This document shows positions 9,547 through 18,788 of a stretch of 64,000 nt of DNA, in pieces. Positions within the stretch are counted from its first letter, which is position 1, and each line of letters opens with the position of its first letter. The notes beneath the pieces are model-generated. The model searched no databases and was not told the DNA's origin. It worked only from the letters and a program-made list of their open reading frames with translations. The DNA is from Vibrio maerlii (GTDB taxonomy: Bacteria; Pseudomonadota; Gammaproteobacteria; Enterobacterales; Vibrionaceae). The stretch is taken from NCBI RefSeq assembly GCF_003415655.1, contig NZ_QRHC01000005.1:310001-374000 (forward strand), written 5' to 3'. A program made the translations under genes and the position numbers.

Positions 9547-10146
9547 TTAGATCTTATGGCGACCTAACAATGAGTGAGATAGCGTGGTGCCATCTACAAG
9601 TTCTAGCTCACCACCAACAGGGACACCGTGAGCAATACGACTCGCACTGACTTCGTGTGCATGGCACAAGTCAGCAATGTATTGTGCCGTCGCTTCACCT
9701 TCAACCGTTGGGTTGGTCGCTAGGATCACTTCTTTAATATCACCACGGCGCAAACGGTAATCAAGAATATCCAAACCGATATCACTTGGCCCGATGCCAT
9801 CGAGTGGCGAAAGATGCCCCATCAACACAAAGTATCGGCCAGAGAATTGACCGGTCGCTTCGACTGCAGCGATATCAGCAGGGCTTTCTACCACACAGAT
9901 TTCGCCATTCGCTTGTCGCTTAGGGTTAGTACAGATATGGCAAGTTTCTTCCTCGGTAAACGTACGACACTCATTACAATGACCGATCTCGGTCATTGCT
10001 TGTCCTAACGCTTCCGCAAGGAATAAACCACCTTTTCTGTCTCGCTGTAACAAATGAAAGGCCATGCGTTGTGCCGACTTGGGACCAACCCCAGGTAGAC
10101 AGCGCAAGGCCTCCATCAAATGTTCCAGCATATGACTGGTACGCAT
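9547..10146 (-). CDS. recR: Recombination protein RecR
   Basis: RecR works with RecO (and RecF) to load RecA onto SSB-coated gaps during recombinational repair. The protein shows the N-terminal helix-hairpin-helix ([17 protein letters not shown], 17-33), a four-cysteine zinc finger (C57, C60, C69, C72) and a Toprim domain ([13 protein letters not shown], about 84-96). The 199-residue length is standard. It is the last gene of the dnaX-ybaB-recR operon, with 23 bases to ybaB, as in E. coli. Confidence 0.97.
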   Translation of the reverse strand: MRTSHMLEHLMEALRCLPGVGPKSAQRMAFHLLQRDRKGGLFLAEALGQAMTEIGHCNECRTFTEEETCHICTNPKRQANGEICVVESPADIAAVEATGQFSGRYFVLMGHLSPLDGIGPSDIGLDILDYRLRRGDIKEVILATNPTVEGEATAQYIADLCHAHEVSASRIAHGVPVGGELELVDGTTLSHSLLGRHKI

Positions 10147-10169
10147 TAAATGTTCTGTTTATGCGTAAT

Positions 10170-10499
10170 TTAGAATGGCATCTTCATACCTGGTGGTAGT
10201 TGCATACCACCAGTTACGCCAGCCATTTTTTCTTTTTGAGTCTCTTCTACTCGACGAGCTGCATCATTAAATGCTGCTGCGATAAGATCTTCAAGCATGT
10301 CTTTATCGTCTTCCATCAAGCTTTCGTCGATTTCAACACGACGAACACTGTGGCTACCCGTGATCGTTACTTTAACTAGGCCAGCACCAGACTCACCTGT
10401 GATTTCCATATTTGCGATTTCTTCTTGAAGCTTTTGCATGCGATCTTGCATTTGCTGGGCTTGCTTCATTAGGTTACCCATACCGCCTTTACCAAACAT
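10170..10499 (-). CDS. ybaB: YbaB/EbfC nucleoid-associated protein
   Basis: A small DNA-binding protein of the YbaB/EbfC family, which forms tweezer-shaped dimers and coats DNA. It is 109 residues, with the family's N-terminal [18 protein letters not shown], a central helix and [11 protein letters not shown], and the C-terminal [11 protein letters not shown]. It lies between dnaX and recR, the usual position across gammaproteobacteria, and probably takes part in replication or repair, although no precise job is proven. Confidence 0.95.
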   Translation of the reverse strand: MFGKGGMGNLMKQAQQMQDRMQKLQEEIANMEITGESGAGLVKVTITGSHSVRRVEIDESLMEDDKDMLEDLIAAAFNDAARRVEETQKEKMAGVTGGMQLPPGMKMPF

Positions 10500-10569
10500 G
10501 TTTGTCTCTCTTTAATTAAGTTCCAAGCTTAAGCTTGGATAGCGTTAACGCTCAATGATTATTTAATAT

Positions 10570-10603
10570 ATTGGGGTTCAACGGAAAACATTCAACCCCA
10601 ATT
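10570..10603 (-). other. Hairpin between dnaX and ybaB
   Basis: TTGGGGTT and AACCCCAA pair around about 17 bases, in the 128-base dnaX-ybaB gap. There is no good T run, so it looks like an mRNA processing or stability element, or a partial attenuator, rather than a full terminator. Confidence 0.4.
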
Positions 10604-10627
10604 TCGTTTCCGTTTGTGACCGTGAGA

Positions 10628-12835
10628 CTAAATGGGTCTCACGCTATCTTTATCCAGCTCGGCTAAAAAGCGCTGCTCAATAAATTTAATGTTTGGATCT
10701 GTCGCTAAGCTGGTAAACGCATTCTGCAGCTTACCTTGATACAGAGCTTCACGCAGCTCTAACGGCGTTTGACCCTCTTCACCAATGGTTACCGTTAGCT
10801 GACATTCTTCTCCTAAGGTCTCATTCAGTGCTCTTAACAATTCACTTTGAGCCTTGTCGGTGTTGAGGTGTGCTTGGCTAGAGCGAAGTTCTAACTCAAC
10901 AACACTGCCCGTTTTTTTATAACGAGAGTTTAGCGCAAGTTGCTCGACCAGTTTTGCCGTATTCAAGCGACTAACGAGTGCTGCCCATTCATCCTGAGCA
11001 ACAGACTCTTCAAACAGCTGCTGTGCCATCTCAGGCGTTTTTACGTGTTCCAACGCTTTTTTGATTTGCGTTGGTGTCAGCTCTTTCTTTTCTTCTTTGA
11101 CTTCCGGCTGACTCGCCTTCCATTGGTAAGGCTCGTCCTTTGCTGGCTCTTGTGGTGCCTGGTTTATGCCTTGAGCATTTTGCGACACCTGAGCTCGTCC
11201 ACCATGTGAAGCAACACGCTCCAGAACTGAAAGAGGTTTATCAGATGCCGCACTAGCCTTTTTTGAGCTAGTACCTTGTGAACGCGAAGCTGACAGCCCT
11301 TTACGCTGTGAGCGAAGCTGATGACGCAATCCACCAACCGGAGAGCTTGGCTTCTCTGGCGACGGTTCTTGCGATTGTTGCTGCTCTGGCTGTCGCTGCT
11401 GCGCTCGTGGTTGTGCCGAAGCGGGTCTCGTTGGCTCAGATGCGGGTGCGCCGTAATCACCCATGCTTGCGTATTCATCGTAAGATGACATTGGCGGCGC
11501 TTCTGGCGCACCATATGGCATCTCATTACCTGCAGAGTTAACTGGAGCAATATTAGGAGTCATCGGTGCAATTTGTGGAGCCGTTCTTACCGGGGTCGTT
11601 TGTTGTTGCACGTTCGGAGCAGAAACTGGATTAACCGCTTGCTGCACGGGTTCACACGTTGATGTTATTGCTGAAGTACTTGCTTGAGGTGCAACATTAG
11701 GTTGAGGCGCTGTATTCGATTGAGTCGAAATAGCTTGTGCACTTTGAGTCGCAACTGGCTTAAATGCCAACATTCGTAATAGCAGCATCTCGATACCAAT
11801 ACGAGCGCTAGGTGAGAAAGGAATATCTTCTCTGCCTTTTGTCGCGATCTGATAATAAAGCTGTACATCTTGTGGGGTTAACGCCTGACTCAGTACCTCG
11901 ATTTTTTCTGCGTCAGGCTGAGACTTGTCTAGCGTAGAAGGCAGTGCTTGATACATCGCAATACGATGCAATTGAGTGGCAAGCTCTTGAAGCAATCCAT
12001 CCCACTCAACACCGTTTTGAGCAAGATTCTCAACCGTGCTCATGATAGCTTGAGCTTGCTTGTGGCTGATCGCTTCCAGTAGGTGAATAGCTTGGTCTGT
12101 ATCAAGTGTCCCAAGCATATGAGACACAGACTCAGCGAGAATTTCACCATTACCCAGAGCAATCGCTTGGTCAGTCAAACTTAGGGCATCACGCATACTG
12201 CCGTCCGCAGCATGAGAGATCATTCCCAAAGCGCGCGCTTCTGATTTCACCTGTTCTTTTTCAAGAATCGTATCTAACTGTTGATGAATGTCATCAACAC
12301 TGATCGGTTTAAGATGGAACTGCAGACAGCGCGATAAAATCGTAATCGGGAGCTTTTGAGGATCGGTCGTTGCCAGTAGAAATTTCACATACTCTGGCGG
12401 CTCTTCTAACGTTTTCAACAACGCATTGAAACTATGACGAGATAACATGTGTACCTCGTCTATCAAGTAAACCTTGAATCGACCACGTGCAGGCTTGTAT
12501 TGAACGTTATCCAATAGCTCACGCGTATCTTCAACCTTAGTGCGTGACGCTGCATCAATCTCTAGCAGATCAACAAAACGACCTTCATCGATCTCCTTAC
12601 AGGTATCACAAACACCACAAGGGGTTGAAGTAATGCCCGTTTCACAGTTCAACCCTTTTGCAAAAAGTCGGCCGATCGACGTTTTACCGACACCACGAGT
12701 CCCGCTAAACAAGTAAGCATGGTGCAGTCTATTCTGCGCTAGAGCATTCTCTAGTGCGGTAAGGACGTGGCTTTGACCGACAACCTGATCAAAGGTCGAT
12801 GGACGCCATTTTCGCGCTAAGGCAAGATAACTCAT
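10628..12835 (-). CDS. dnaX: DNA polymerase III subunits tau and (by frameshift) gamma
   Basis: DnaX is the clamp-loader ATPase of the replisome. In the 735-residue tau form, Walker A is GTRGVGKTS (45-53), zinc-module cysteines are C64, C73, C76 and C79, Walker B is LIDEVHM (124-130) and the SRC arginine-finger motif is at 168-170. A long, low-complexity Q/P/S/A linker (about 370-560) precedes the C-terminal tau domain that binds polymerase alpha and DnaB. Inside the linker a slippery heptamer at codons 524-526 with a stop just after in the -1 frame would give a 527-residue gamma, as in E. coli. It heads the dnaX-ybaB-recR operon; apt is 33 bases upstream. Confidence 0.97.
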   Translation of the reverse strand: MSYLALARKWRPSTFDQVVGQSHVLTALENALAQNRLHHAYLFSGTRGVGKTSIGRLFAKGLNCETGITSTPCGVCDTCKEIDEGRFVDLLEIDAASRTKVEDTRELLDNVQYKPARGRFKVYLIDEVHMLSRHSFNALLKTLEEPPEYVKFLLATTDPQKLPITILSRCLQFHLKPISVDDIHQQLDTILEKEQVKSEARALGMISHAADGSMRDALSLTDQAIALGNGEILAESVSHMLGTLDTDQAIHLLEAISHKQAQAIMSTVENLAQNGVEWDGLLQELATQLHRIAMYQALPSTLDKSQPDAEKIEVLSQALTPQDVQLYYQIATKGREDIPFSPSARIGIEMLLLRMLAFKPVATQSAQAISTQSNTAPQPNVAPQASTSAITSTCEPVQQAVNPVSAPNVQQQTTPVRTAPQIAPMTPNIAPVNSAGNEMPYGAPEAPPMSSYDEYASMGDYGAPASEPTRPASAQPRAQQRQPEQQQSQEPSPEKPSSPVGGLRHQLRSQRKGLSASRSQGTSSKKASAASDKPLSVLERVASHGGRAQVSQNAQGINQAPQEPAKDEPYQWKASQPEVKEEKKELTPTQIKKALEHVKTPEMAQQLFEESVAQDEWAALVSRLNTAKLVEQLALNSRYKKTGSVVELELRSSQAHLNTDKAQSELLRALNETLGEECQLTVTIGEEGQTPLELREALYQGKLQNAFTSLATDPNIKFIEQRFLAELDKDSVRPI
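11250..11277 (-). promoter_or_regulatory. dnaX programmed -1 frameshift signal
   Basis: On the minus strand the gene reads TCA AAA AAG GCT AGT. The heptamer A AAA AAG (11264-11258) is in the zero frame, the same heptamer as E. coli dnaX. A -1 slip reads AAA AAA GGC TAG, stopping at 11255-11253 after one extra codon. An internal Shine-Dalgarno-like AAGG (11277-11274) is 9 bases upstream. GUACUAGC (11274-11267) can pair with GCUAGUGC (11257-11250), placing the heptamer in the loop. Confidence 0.85.
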
Positions 12836-12868
12836 TAAAACTTCCGATTACTTGGAGAGGTTGGCGTA

Positions 12869-13414
12869 TTAGTGGCCTTCGAACTCACAGATGCTGTAAA
12901 CATTAAGACCTAGACCCTCTAGGCGCTTATCACCACCAATCTCTGGTAGGTTGATTACAAATGCTGCATGCTCAACTTCACCGCCCAGTTGACGAATCAG
13001 TTTAGTTGTCGCTTCAATCGTACCGCCAGTTGCTAGTAGATCATCAACAACCAATACTTTATCGCCTTCAGTGATTGCATCCGTGTGAATCTCAAGCGTG
13101 TCTGTACCGTACTCTAGGTCGTAAGTTTGAGCAATTGTGTTGCGTGGCAGTTTACCTGGCTTACGAACAGGAACGAAACCGACACCGAGTTCTAGAGCAA
13201 GCGGCGCACCAAACAGGAAGCCGCGAGCTTCTGTACCCACAATCTTAGTAAAGCCCATAGATTGGTATTTCTCTACTAGTAGGCGAATCGTTGCTTGGTA
13301 TGCTGCAGGGTCTTCCATTAGGCTCGTCACGTCACGAAATAGAATGCCTGGTTTTGGGTAGTCTGCGATGCTTTTGATGCTTGATTTGATCAATGAGATG
13401 GTTTCAGTAGTCAT
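12869..13414 (-). CDS. apt: Adenine phosphoribosyltransferase
   Basis: Apt salvages adenine by joining it to PRPP to give AMP. The PRPP-binding motif [13 protein letters not shown] is at 120-132, and the upstream [13 protein letters not shown] (61-73) is the family's substrate loop. The length of 181 residues is normal and the protein is cytosolic. It lies just upstream of dnaX on the same strand, as in E. coli, with a 33-base gap, so dnaX may be partly transcribed from the apt promoter in the 165-base gap above it. Confidence 0.97.
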   Translation of the reverse strand: MTTETISLIKSSIKSIADYPKPGILFRDVTSLMEDPAAYQATIRLLVEKYQSMGFTKIVGTEARGFLFGAPLALELGVGFVPVRKPGKLPRNTIAQTYDLEYGTDTLEIHTDAITEGDKVLVVDDLLATGGTIEATTKLIRQLGGEVEHAAFVINLPEIGGDKRLEGLGLNVYSICEFEGH

Positions 13415-13510
13415 AATATTGTTACTTCATCAAGTTAAGCGGGTTTCTGTAATTATCGCTATCGAAAGTCGCTTAACTATGGTTATGAGGTAGATGAGCC
13501 TCTACCACAA

Positions 13511-13536
13511 AAATAAACGCCCACAATATAGTGGGC
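13511..13536 (-). terminator. Terminator after ybaN (minus strand)
   Basis: On the minus strand GCCCAC and GTGGGC pair around a 6-base loop and are followed by a T-rich stretch (GTTTATTTTT). It lies between ybaN and apt. Confidence 0.65.
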
Positions 13537-13579
13537 ACATTGGGTGGTAATTTTAGTGATTTTCAACTGAGTCAGCAAC

Positions 13580-13987
13580 CTACTCATGGGTAGGCAAACG
13601 AATAAACCAAGTGATCAAAACCACAAGCAAGACAATCAGCATACATTTCACCCAAAAAACTGGCGCTACGTAGATCGAAAATGAAAAACTCAACAAAATA
13701 GTAATCAGACCATTGCGTTTCACTCGCTTTGTTACGGCTCTATTTTGATGCCAATTATGCAACATCGGACCTAAGGTCGGATGTTGATTCAACCAATGAT
13801 GGAATCTTGGGCTGCCACGCATAAAGCAGGCACTAGCCAAAAGGACAAATGGCGTTGTTGGGAGTAAAGGAAGAAATATACCGAGAATGCCAAGCAGTAA
13901 GCTCACGCCACCAATAAGGTTGAAGAAGGTACGTCGAATGATGGTGCAAGCTCCTGAGGGTCGAGCTTTAAAGTGTAGCTCGGGCAA
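13580..13987 (-). CDS. ybaN: YbaN family inner-membrane protein (DUF454)
   Basis: A small membrane protein of unknown function. The family core GGVSLLLGILGIFLPLLPTTPF is followed by SPRFHHWLNQHP and two C-terminal membrane helices, as in E. coli YbaN. The listed start is a TTG with no clear ribosome binding site and adds 15 non-conserved residues. A strong AGGAG at 13955-13951 is 8 bases before an in-frame ATC (13942) and 11 before ATT (13939); by recall, E. coli YbaN begins where the ATT codon falls. The true start may therefore be a rare AUC or AUU. A 39-residue membrane protein gene ends 6 bases upstream of the TTG. The apt and ybaN adjacency also occurs in E. coli. Confidence 0.88.
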   Translation of the reverse strand: MPELHFKARPSGACTIIRRTFFNLIGGVSLLLGILGIFLPLLPTTPFVLLASACFMRGSPRFHHWLNQHPTLGPMLHNWHQNRAVTKRVKRNGLITILLSFSFSIYVAPVFWVKCMLIVLLVVLITWFIRLPTHE

Positions 13988-13993
13988 GAAAGC

Positions 13994-14113
13994 CTAGCGG
14001 CTAAGGATTTGCATCCAAGTCAGTGTCGCTGGCAAAGTTGGGATCAATAATACCGCGATAAAACCAAGAAAGTAGAAAATATTGTAAGGTTCTTTGAAGT
14101 TAGAGTCAGACAT
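13994..14113 (-). CDS. Small 39-residue membrane protein
   Basis: An ORF of 39 residues beginning MSDSNFKEPYNIFYFLGF, with one clear membrane helix (about 11-28, FYFLGFIAVLLIPTLPA) and a short tail ending MQILSR. A GAG sequence lies 9 bases before the ATG. The hydrophobic segment, the polar N-terminus and the tight spacing to ybaN point to a real small protein co-transcribed with ybaN. I do not recognise a family. Confidence 0.55.
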   Translation of the reverse strand: MSDSNFKEPYNIFYFLGFIAVLLIPTLPATLTWMQILSR

Positions 14114-14241
14114 CCGTAATCACTCGACTAGTTAAATTAGGCGAGCAATATAACCAATAATCTCATTAACAAAAACCCAACAAAAATAGGGTTAATTGCA
14201 CTGTATGATCTATATCTAATCTTGAAAAAGAACAGAAAGTG

Positions 14242-14266
14242 AAAAAGCAGGCAACAATTCTGCTTT
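14242..14266 (-). terminator. Terminator after the response regulator gene
   Basis: On the minus strand AAAGCAG and CTGCTTT pair around a 9-base loop and run into five T. It is about 40 bases past the stop at 14305. Confidence 0.75.
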
Positions 14267-14304
14267 GCCACCTGTTCTAATATTTCATCGGCTGATTTTA
14301 ATCA

Positions 14305-15399
14305 CTATTGCATCGGCTTGATTTCGAGGTTGAAGCTTACTGCCCCGACTTTACTTACTCTCAATTGACCAGATGACCCAATCTCTAGCCCGGTCGTCAC
14401 GAAGTTTTTCGCACAATGATCGCCTAACTGATTACCACTCTCCACCTTGTGGTTGTGTTGACCCACAGCCCAAGTGGACTCAATTCCGGCAGGCATAATA
14501 GACACGCTTCCATCAGTCAGATCAGCCACACCAAAGAGTGCATTGACCGCTGGTGTTTCATCTGAACAGCACAAACCCTTCTCTATCGTCATCGCGACTT
14601 CTTTCAGGTCGACATGCATGCTGCGTGTATTGCGTAGGTAATCATCGAATAGCGCTCGTATCAACAACACGCTACCTACGGCATCTTCTGCGGAGTCTGC
14701 ATCAACAAGATAAAAGGCAAATTGTCCATTCATCACCCAAGCATAATCAAACACTAACGGCATGTTTGTCGATGATTGAAGCAGACGATAGTTGCATTTC
14801 CAGTTACCTTGAGAGGTGTCCTTTTCTGGAAGCAATGCATGCAGCAAGTCGCGCGCAGCGCTTGGGTTATTTTGCAGGTAATCTAGGTGCCAGTGCAGCT
14901 CTTGCTCTTCAGGCACTTCTCCCCCACCCTCTACACGAAACCACTGAGCAGAAAAGTCACGCTGCCCATGAAGCAGGCTGGTAGAATCTTCAAGGGTGTT
15001 ATCCACTGCAGAAAGCAGATGCCGATAGTTCTCTATTGGTTTGGGCAGAAAATCTTTAATACCAAAACGCAATGCCTTGGCGACCTCAGACATTTGCTCA
15101 GTGCCAGAGACAACAATGATAGGTAAGGATGGATACTCTAGCTGCACTTCTTCTACAAACTCGATACCATCTAGAATGGGCATAGAAAGATCACAAAGGA
15201 CCAAATCTGGAACTTCAGACGAGAGGCTTTGCAAGCCATCTAATCCATTCTCAGATTCGGTTACTCGGTAGCCTTGGTGAGTCAAAAAGTTGGTGGTAAC
15301 TCGTCGAAATACAGGGTCGTCATCGACAACAAGTATATGTTTTGGCTCTAACGAGCTATTGGCCATAACAACCGCTGACTGTTGTTGAGTGTCGTACAT
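14305..15399 (-). CDS. Response regulator with degenerate PP2C-like output domain (RssB-like)
   Basis: Residues 20-135 are a receiver domain: acidic pocket D26-D28, phosphoacceptor D70 in LVLCDLSMP, conserved S98/T100 and K120 in FLPKPIE. The remainder (about 150-364) resembles the PP2C phosphatase-like fold seen in RssB and SpoIIE-type regulators, for example FAFYLVDADSAEDAVGS and VNALFGVADLTDGSVSIMPAG, but the metal-binding aspartates of active phosphatases are not obvious. RssB itself delivers RpoS to ClpXP; whether this protein does so is an inference. No sensor kinase is adjacent. GAGGGAAG supports the ATG at 15399. It is divergent from aphB. Confidence 0.8.
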   Translation of the reverse strand: MYDTQQQSAVVMANSSLEPKHILVVDDDPVFRRVTTNFLTHQGYRVTESENGLDGLQSLSSEVPDLVLCDLSMPILDGIEFVEEVQLEYPSLPIIVVSGTEQMSEVAKALRFGIKDFLPKPIENYRHLLSAVDNTLEDSTSLLHGQRDFSAQWFRVEGGGEVPEEQELHWHLDYLQNNPSAARDLLHALLPEKDTSQGNWKCNYRLLQSSTNMPLVFDYAWVMNGQFAFYLVDADSAEDAVGSVLLIRALFDDYLRNTRSMHVDLKEVAMTIEKGLCCSDETPAVNALFGVADLTDGSVSIMPAGIESTWAVGQHNHKVESGNQLGDHCAKNFVTTGLEIGSSGQLRVSKVGAVSFNLEIKPMQ

Positions 15400-15689
15400 T
15401 CACTTCCCTCACAAAATTGTTCTACTACTTATTGTTATTATTAGATTTGTTGCATTAGCTTTAAGAATGGCGTTTTCATTCTTGACCTACTTAACAGTAG
15501 TCAGAAAAAGTCATGAGTTCAAATTCCATATACTAAGGCTTGTGGACTATGTTTAGAAAACCCCACAACATGTTGATATTTCTCAAGCTTATATAAGGTT
15601 AGTCGCGATAGATTAGTCCTTCAATGACATTTTAGTCACCAAGCCATAAGAAATGGTTTGAACAATGTTCTTTAGGAACAGATATTTAT

Positions 15690-16571
15690 ATGAAATTAGA
15701 CGATTTAAATTTATTTAGACTTGTGGTCGAAAATGGGAGCTACACAGCAACATCCCGCAAGACCACGATCCCAGTTGCAACCATTACGCGACGTATCCAA
15801 GCTCTTGAAGACTCACTGAATCTAAGACTTCTCAATCGTCACGCCCGCAAGTTGGTGTTAACTGAAGTTGGTGAGCGTTTTTACGAGCAATGTGCTCCTT
15901 TACTTAAATCGTTAACGAATGTTACAGAAGAGATCACGGATGACTGTAAAGGTGCATCAGGTAAGTTGAAAATCTCTGCACCTTCTAACCTAACCAAACG
16001 ATTGATCCTACCTACCCTGAATGCGTTTATGCATGCTTATCCAGATATCCAACTTGATATCACAATGAGCCCGCAAGCCGATCAGCTTGATCCAACCGAG
16101 TGGGATGTAATCTTCCGTGTTGGCCCACAACGAGACTCAAGCCTTATTGCTCGTAAGATCAACACGATCGAGGATATCTTGGTCGCAAGCCCTAGTTATT
16201 TAAAAGAGCACCCTGAACCGAAACACGCTGAAGAGCTGTGTGACCATCAGCTACTCAAAGGCTACCCTCTGATGAAGTGGAAGCTGGTCAATGGCCAAGG
16301 TGATATCGTGATCAACAATGACAAGGGTCGCTTTGAAGCCAACGCAATGAACGTTGTTCGCCGTGCATGTTCCGATGGTCTAGGCATCACTCTTATGCCT
16401 GATGTCATGCTACAAGAGTACTTCCGTACTGGCCACCTAGTTCGTATTCTCGATGACTGGCACGCAAACCCACGTGATGTATTCATGCTATACAACAACA
16501 AAGACCACCAGCCAGAGAAAGTGCGCCTGTTTATCGATTTCGTGATCAACTATCACGATAGTAAATCTTAA
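15690..16571 (+). CDS. aphB: LysR-type regulator AphB homolog
   Basis: The N-terminus MKLDDLNLFRLVVENGSYT, the winged helix-turn-helix (about 17-36) and TRRIQALEDSLNLRLLNRHARKL match the V. cholerae virulence activator AphB closely as I remember it. The effector domain contains the family blocks SAPSNLTKR, DPTEWDVIFRVGPQRDSSLIARK and HQPEKVRLFIDFV. In V. cholerae AphB, with AphA, activates tcpPH and responds to low oxygen and pH; in other vibrios it is linked to acid tolerance and virulence. The 293-residue length is right. It is divergent from a response regulator gene and converges on purF. Confidence 0.9.
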   Translation: MKLDDLNLFRLVVENGSYTATSRKTTIPVATITRRIQALEDSLNLRLLNRHARKLVLTEVGERFYEQCAPLLKSLTNVTEEITDDCKGASGKLKISAPSNLTKRLILPTLNAFMHAYPDIQLDITMSPQADQLDPTEWDVIFRVGPQRDSSLIARKINTIEDILVASPSYLKEHPEPKHAEELCDHQLLKGYPLMKWKLVNGQGDIVINNDKGRFEANAMNVVRRACSDGLGITLMPDVMLQEYFRTGHLVRILDDWHANPRDVFMLYNNKDHQPEKVRLFIDFVINYHDSKS

Positions 16572-16619
16572 ATAACGAGAAGCAGTAAGCAGCGAGTAAG
16601 ATCGGAAACGCTAGAGACT

Positions 16620-16648
16620 AAAAAGCCAGATATAATCTCTGGCTTTTC
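16620..16648. terminator. Bidirectional terminator between aphB and purF
   Basis: A 10-bp stem, AAAAGCCAGA with TCTGGCTTTT, with A and T flanks on either side. Confidence 0.85.
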
Positions 16649-16685
16649 TCTATCTGTTTGCAGTGACCTACTTCACAGCGACGAA

Positions 16686-18200
16686 TTAAGCGCCCTCGTT
16701 GTGCAGCTCAAGGTTTGCTAGATCTTGCTGGATTTCACGCTGAACCTTCGCGTCGTCATTACGCAGTGAATCAAGGAAGTCTAGGTAAGCTTGATCGATA
16801 TCACCTGTCACGTATTCACCGTTAAATACTGACGTATCGAACTGTGTAATTTCTTGGTTTCCTTGACCAACCGCTTCAACTAGGTCTTCTAGCGTTTGGA
16901 AGATAAGCGCATCCGCGCCGATCTGATCACAAATCGTTTGGTTGTCACGGCCGTGAGCAATCAACTCGTTTGCACTTGGCATATCAATGCCATACACGTT
17001 CGGGAAACGAACTTCTGGCGCAGCTGAAACCATGTATACCTTATTCGCACCTGAGTCACGAGCCATCTCGATGATCTGCTCAGACGTGGTACCACGAACA
17101 ATAGAGTCATCAACGAGCAGTACGTTTTTGCCCTTAAACTCAGAACGAATAGCGTTAAGCTTGCGGCGAACAGACTTCTTACGTTGCTGTTGACCAGGCA
17201 TAATAAAGGTACGTGCGATATAACGGTTCTTCACAAAGCCTTGACGGTATGGCTTGTCGATTGCTTGAGCAATACGCAAAGCGATATCATTTGAAGTCTC
17301 AGGGATTGGGATAACAACGTCGATATCTAGGTCTGAGTACTCTTCTTTGATGCGTTGGCCTAGCTTCTCACCCATTCCCACACGAGCGCTGTAAACCGAA
17401 ATCTTGTCGATGAATGAATCAGGACGAGCGAAGTAAACAAACTCAAAGATACATGGGTTTAGTTTCGGGTTATCTGCACATTGTTTAGTGTGTAGTTGAC
17501 CATCAAATGTCGCGTAAATCGCTTCACCTGGTGCTACGTCACGCACAAAGTCGAAACCTACCGCATCAAGTGCCACTGACTCAGACGCCACCATGTATTC
17601 GGTTTGACCTTCAACTTCACGCTTACCTAAGCAAAGTGGACGGATACCATTTGGATCACGGAAAGCAATCATGCCGTGGCCGATGATCATCGCAGCAACT
17701 GCGTAAGCACCACGGATAGTACGGTGAACATTCGCTACAGCGCGGAAAACGTCTTCAGAGGTTACGTTACCTTTTACTGTATCAATCTCATGCGCTAGCA
17801 CGTTTAGTAGAACTTCAGAGTCTGAAGTCGTGTTAACGTGACGGCGATCTTTTTCGAAAAGCTTCTGACGAACATCCGCTGCATTGGTAAGGTTACCGTT
17901 GTGCGCAAGTGTGATACCAAAAGGAGAGTTTACGTAGAAAGGTTGAGCTTCTGAAGCGCTTGAGCTACCCGCGGTTGGGTAACGCACGTGACCAATACCT
18001 ACAGTGCCTTGAAGGCGTTGCATGTGTTTAGCTTCAAATACGTCTTTCACTAGACCGTTTGCTTTACGCAGACGAAAACGATTGCTTTCTATGGTACAAA
18101 TACCCGCTGCATCTTGGCCGCGATGTTGTAACACAGTAAGTGCATCATAAATTGACTGGTTTACGGGAGTGTTTCCCACCATACCAACGATACCACACAT
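16686..18200 (-). CDS. purF: Amidophosphoribosyltransferase
   Basis: PurF makes phosphoribosylamine from PRPP and glutamine, the first step of purine synthesis. C2, exposed after removal of Met1 (MCGIVGMVG), is the glutaminase nucleophile. The C-terminal half has the PRPP motif [13 protein letters not shown]. The 504-residue length is that of E. coli PurF (505). It is the last gene of the accD-folC-dedD-cvpA-purF run, with cvpA 34 bases upstream, as in E. coli. PurR control would be expected but I did not identify an operator. Confidence 0.98.
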   Translation of the reverse strand: MCGIVGMVGNTPVNQSIYDALTVLQHRGQDAAGICTIESNRFRLRKANGLVKDVFEAKHMQRLQGTVGIGHVRYPTAGSSSASEAQPFYVNSPFGITLAHNGNLTNAADVRQKLFEKDRRHVNTTSDSEVLLNVLAHEIDTVKGNVTSEDVFRAVANVHRTIRGAYAVAAMIIGHGMIAFRDPNGIRPLCLGKREVEGQTEYMVASESVALDAVGFDFVRDVAPGEAIYATFDGQLHTKQCADNPKLNPCIFEFVYFARPDSFIDKISVYSARVGMGEKLGQRIKEEYSDLDIDVVIPIPETSNDIALRIAQAIDKPYRQGFVKNRYIARTFIMPGQQQRKKSVRRKLNAIRSEFKGKNVLLVDDSIVRGTTSEQIIEMARDSGANKVYMVSAAPEVRFPNVYGIDMPSANELIAHGRDNQTICDQIGADALIFQTLEDLVEAVGQGNQEITQFDTSVFNGEYVTGDIDQAYLDFLDSLRNDDAKVQREIQQDLANLELHNEGA

Positions 18201-18234
18201 GCCATTATCCTCGATTTATCGACAATGTCTGGCA

Positions 18235-18726
18235 CTAGATTGTGCCAGATAAAAAACTAGACGTTGCTTGCAAGTGTTCGAAAAACGGAGCAATGATTCG
18301 ACGGAATTCCGGAATCAGCTCTGAGCTTTTCCACCACTCGGAACTTGGTGCAGATGTAAATGCATCCATGAAAAACAGTGCTGCCGAAACAATCAGTACC
18401 CCGCGAAGGCCACCAAAGACGATACCGAGAACTCTATCGGTACCAGACAGTCCTGTTTTTTGTACCAGTTGGGCTACGACATAATTGACGATTGCACCAA
18501 CAATTAGTGTGGCAACAAACAATGCAGCAATAGCTGCACCATTTCGAACCATGTCATCTTCTATATTGGTAAAGTACACCGCGAGTTTCGCGTAGTACTG
18601 GCTAGCGATAAAAAACGCGCCAAACCAGATAACAAGAGACAGTGATTCTTTAACAAAACCACGAACTAAACTGATCAAGGCTGATAAGCCAATCACACCT
18701 AAAATGACGAAATCTATCCAAATCAT
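18235..18726 (-). CDS. cvpA: CvpA family membrane protein
   Basis: A 163-residue protein with four hydrophobic segments (starting WIDFVILGVIGLSALISLVRGF). E. coli CvpA is needed for colicin V production and has been linked to envelope and bile stress; its biochemical role is unsettled. The GFVKE motif after the first helix is a family signature. The C-terminal 30 residues are soluble. It lies between dedD and purF on the minus strand in the conserved order. Confidence 0.93.
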   Translation of the reverse strand: MIWIDFVILGVIGLSALISLVRGFVKESLSLVIWFGAFFIASQYYAKLAVYFTNIEDDMVRNGAAIAALFVATLIVGAIVNYVVAQLVQKTGLSGTDRVLGIVFGGLRGVLIVSAALFFMDAFTSAPSSEWWKSSELIPEFRRIIAPFFEHLQATSSFLSGTI

Positions 18727-18788
18727 GGGGTCTACATCTTTTAGTTGGCGCGCATTTTAACAGAAAAAATGCTGACGCAAACGTTTTC

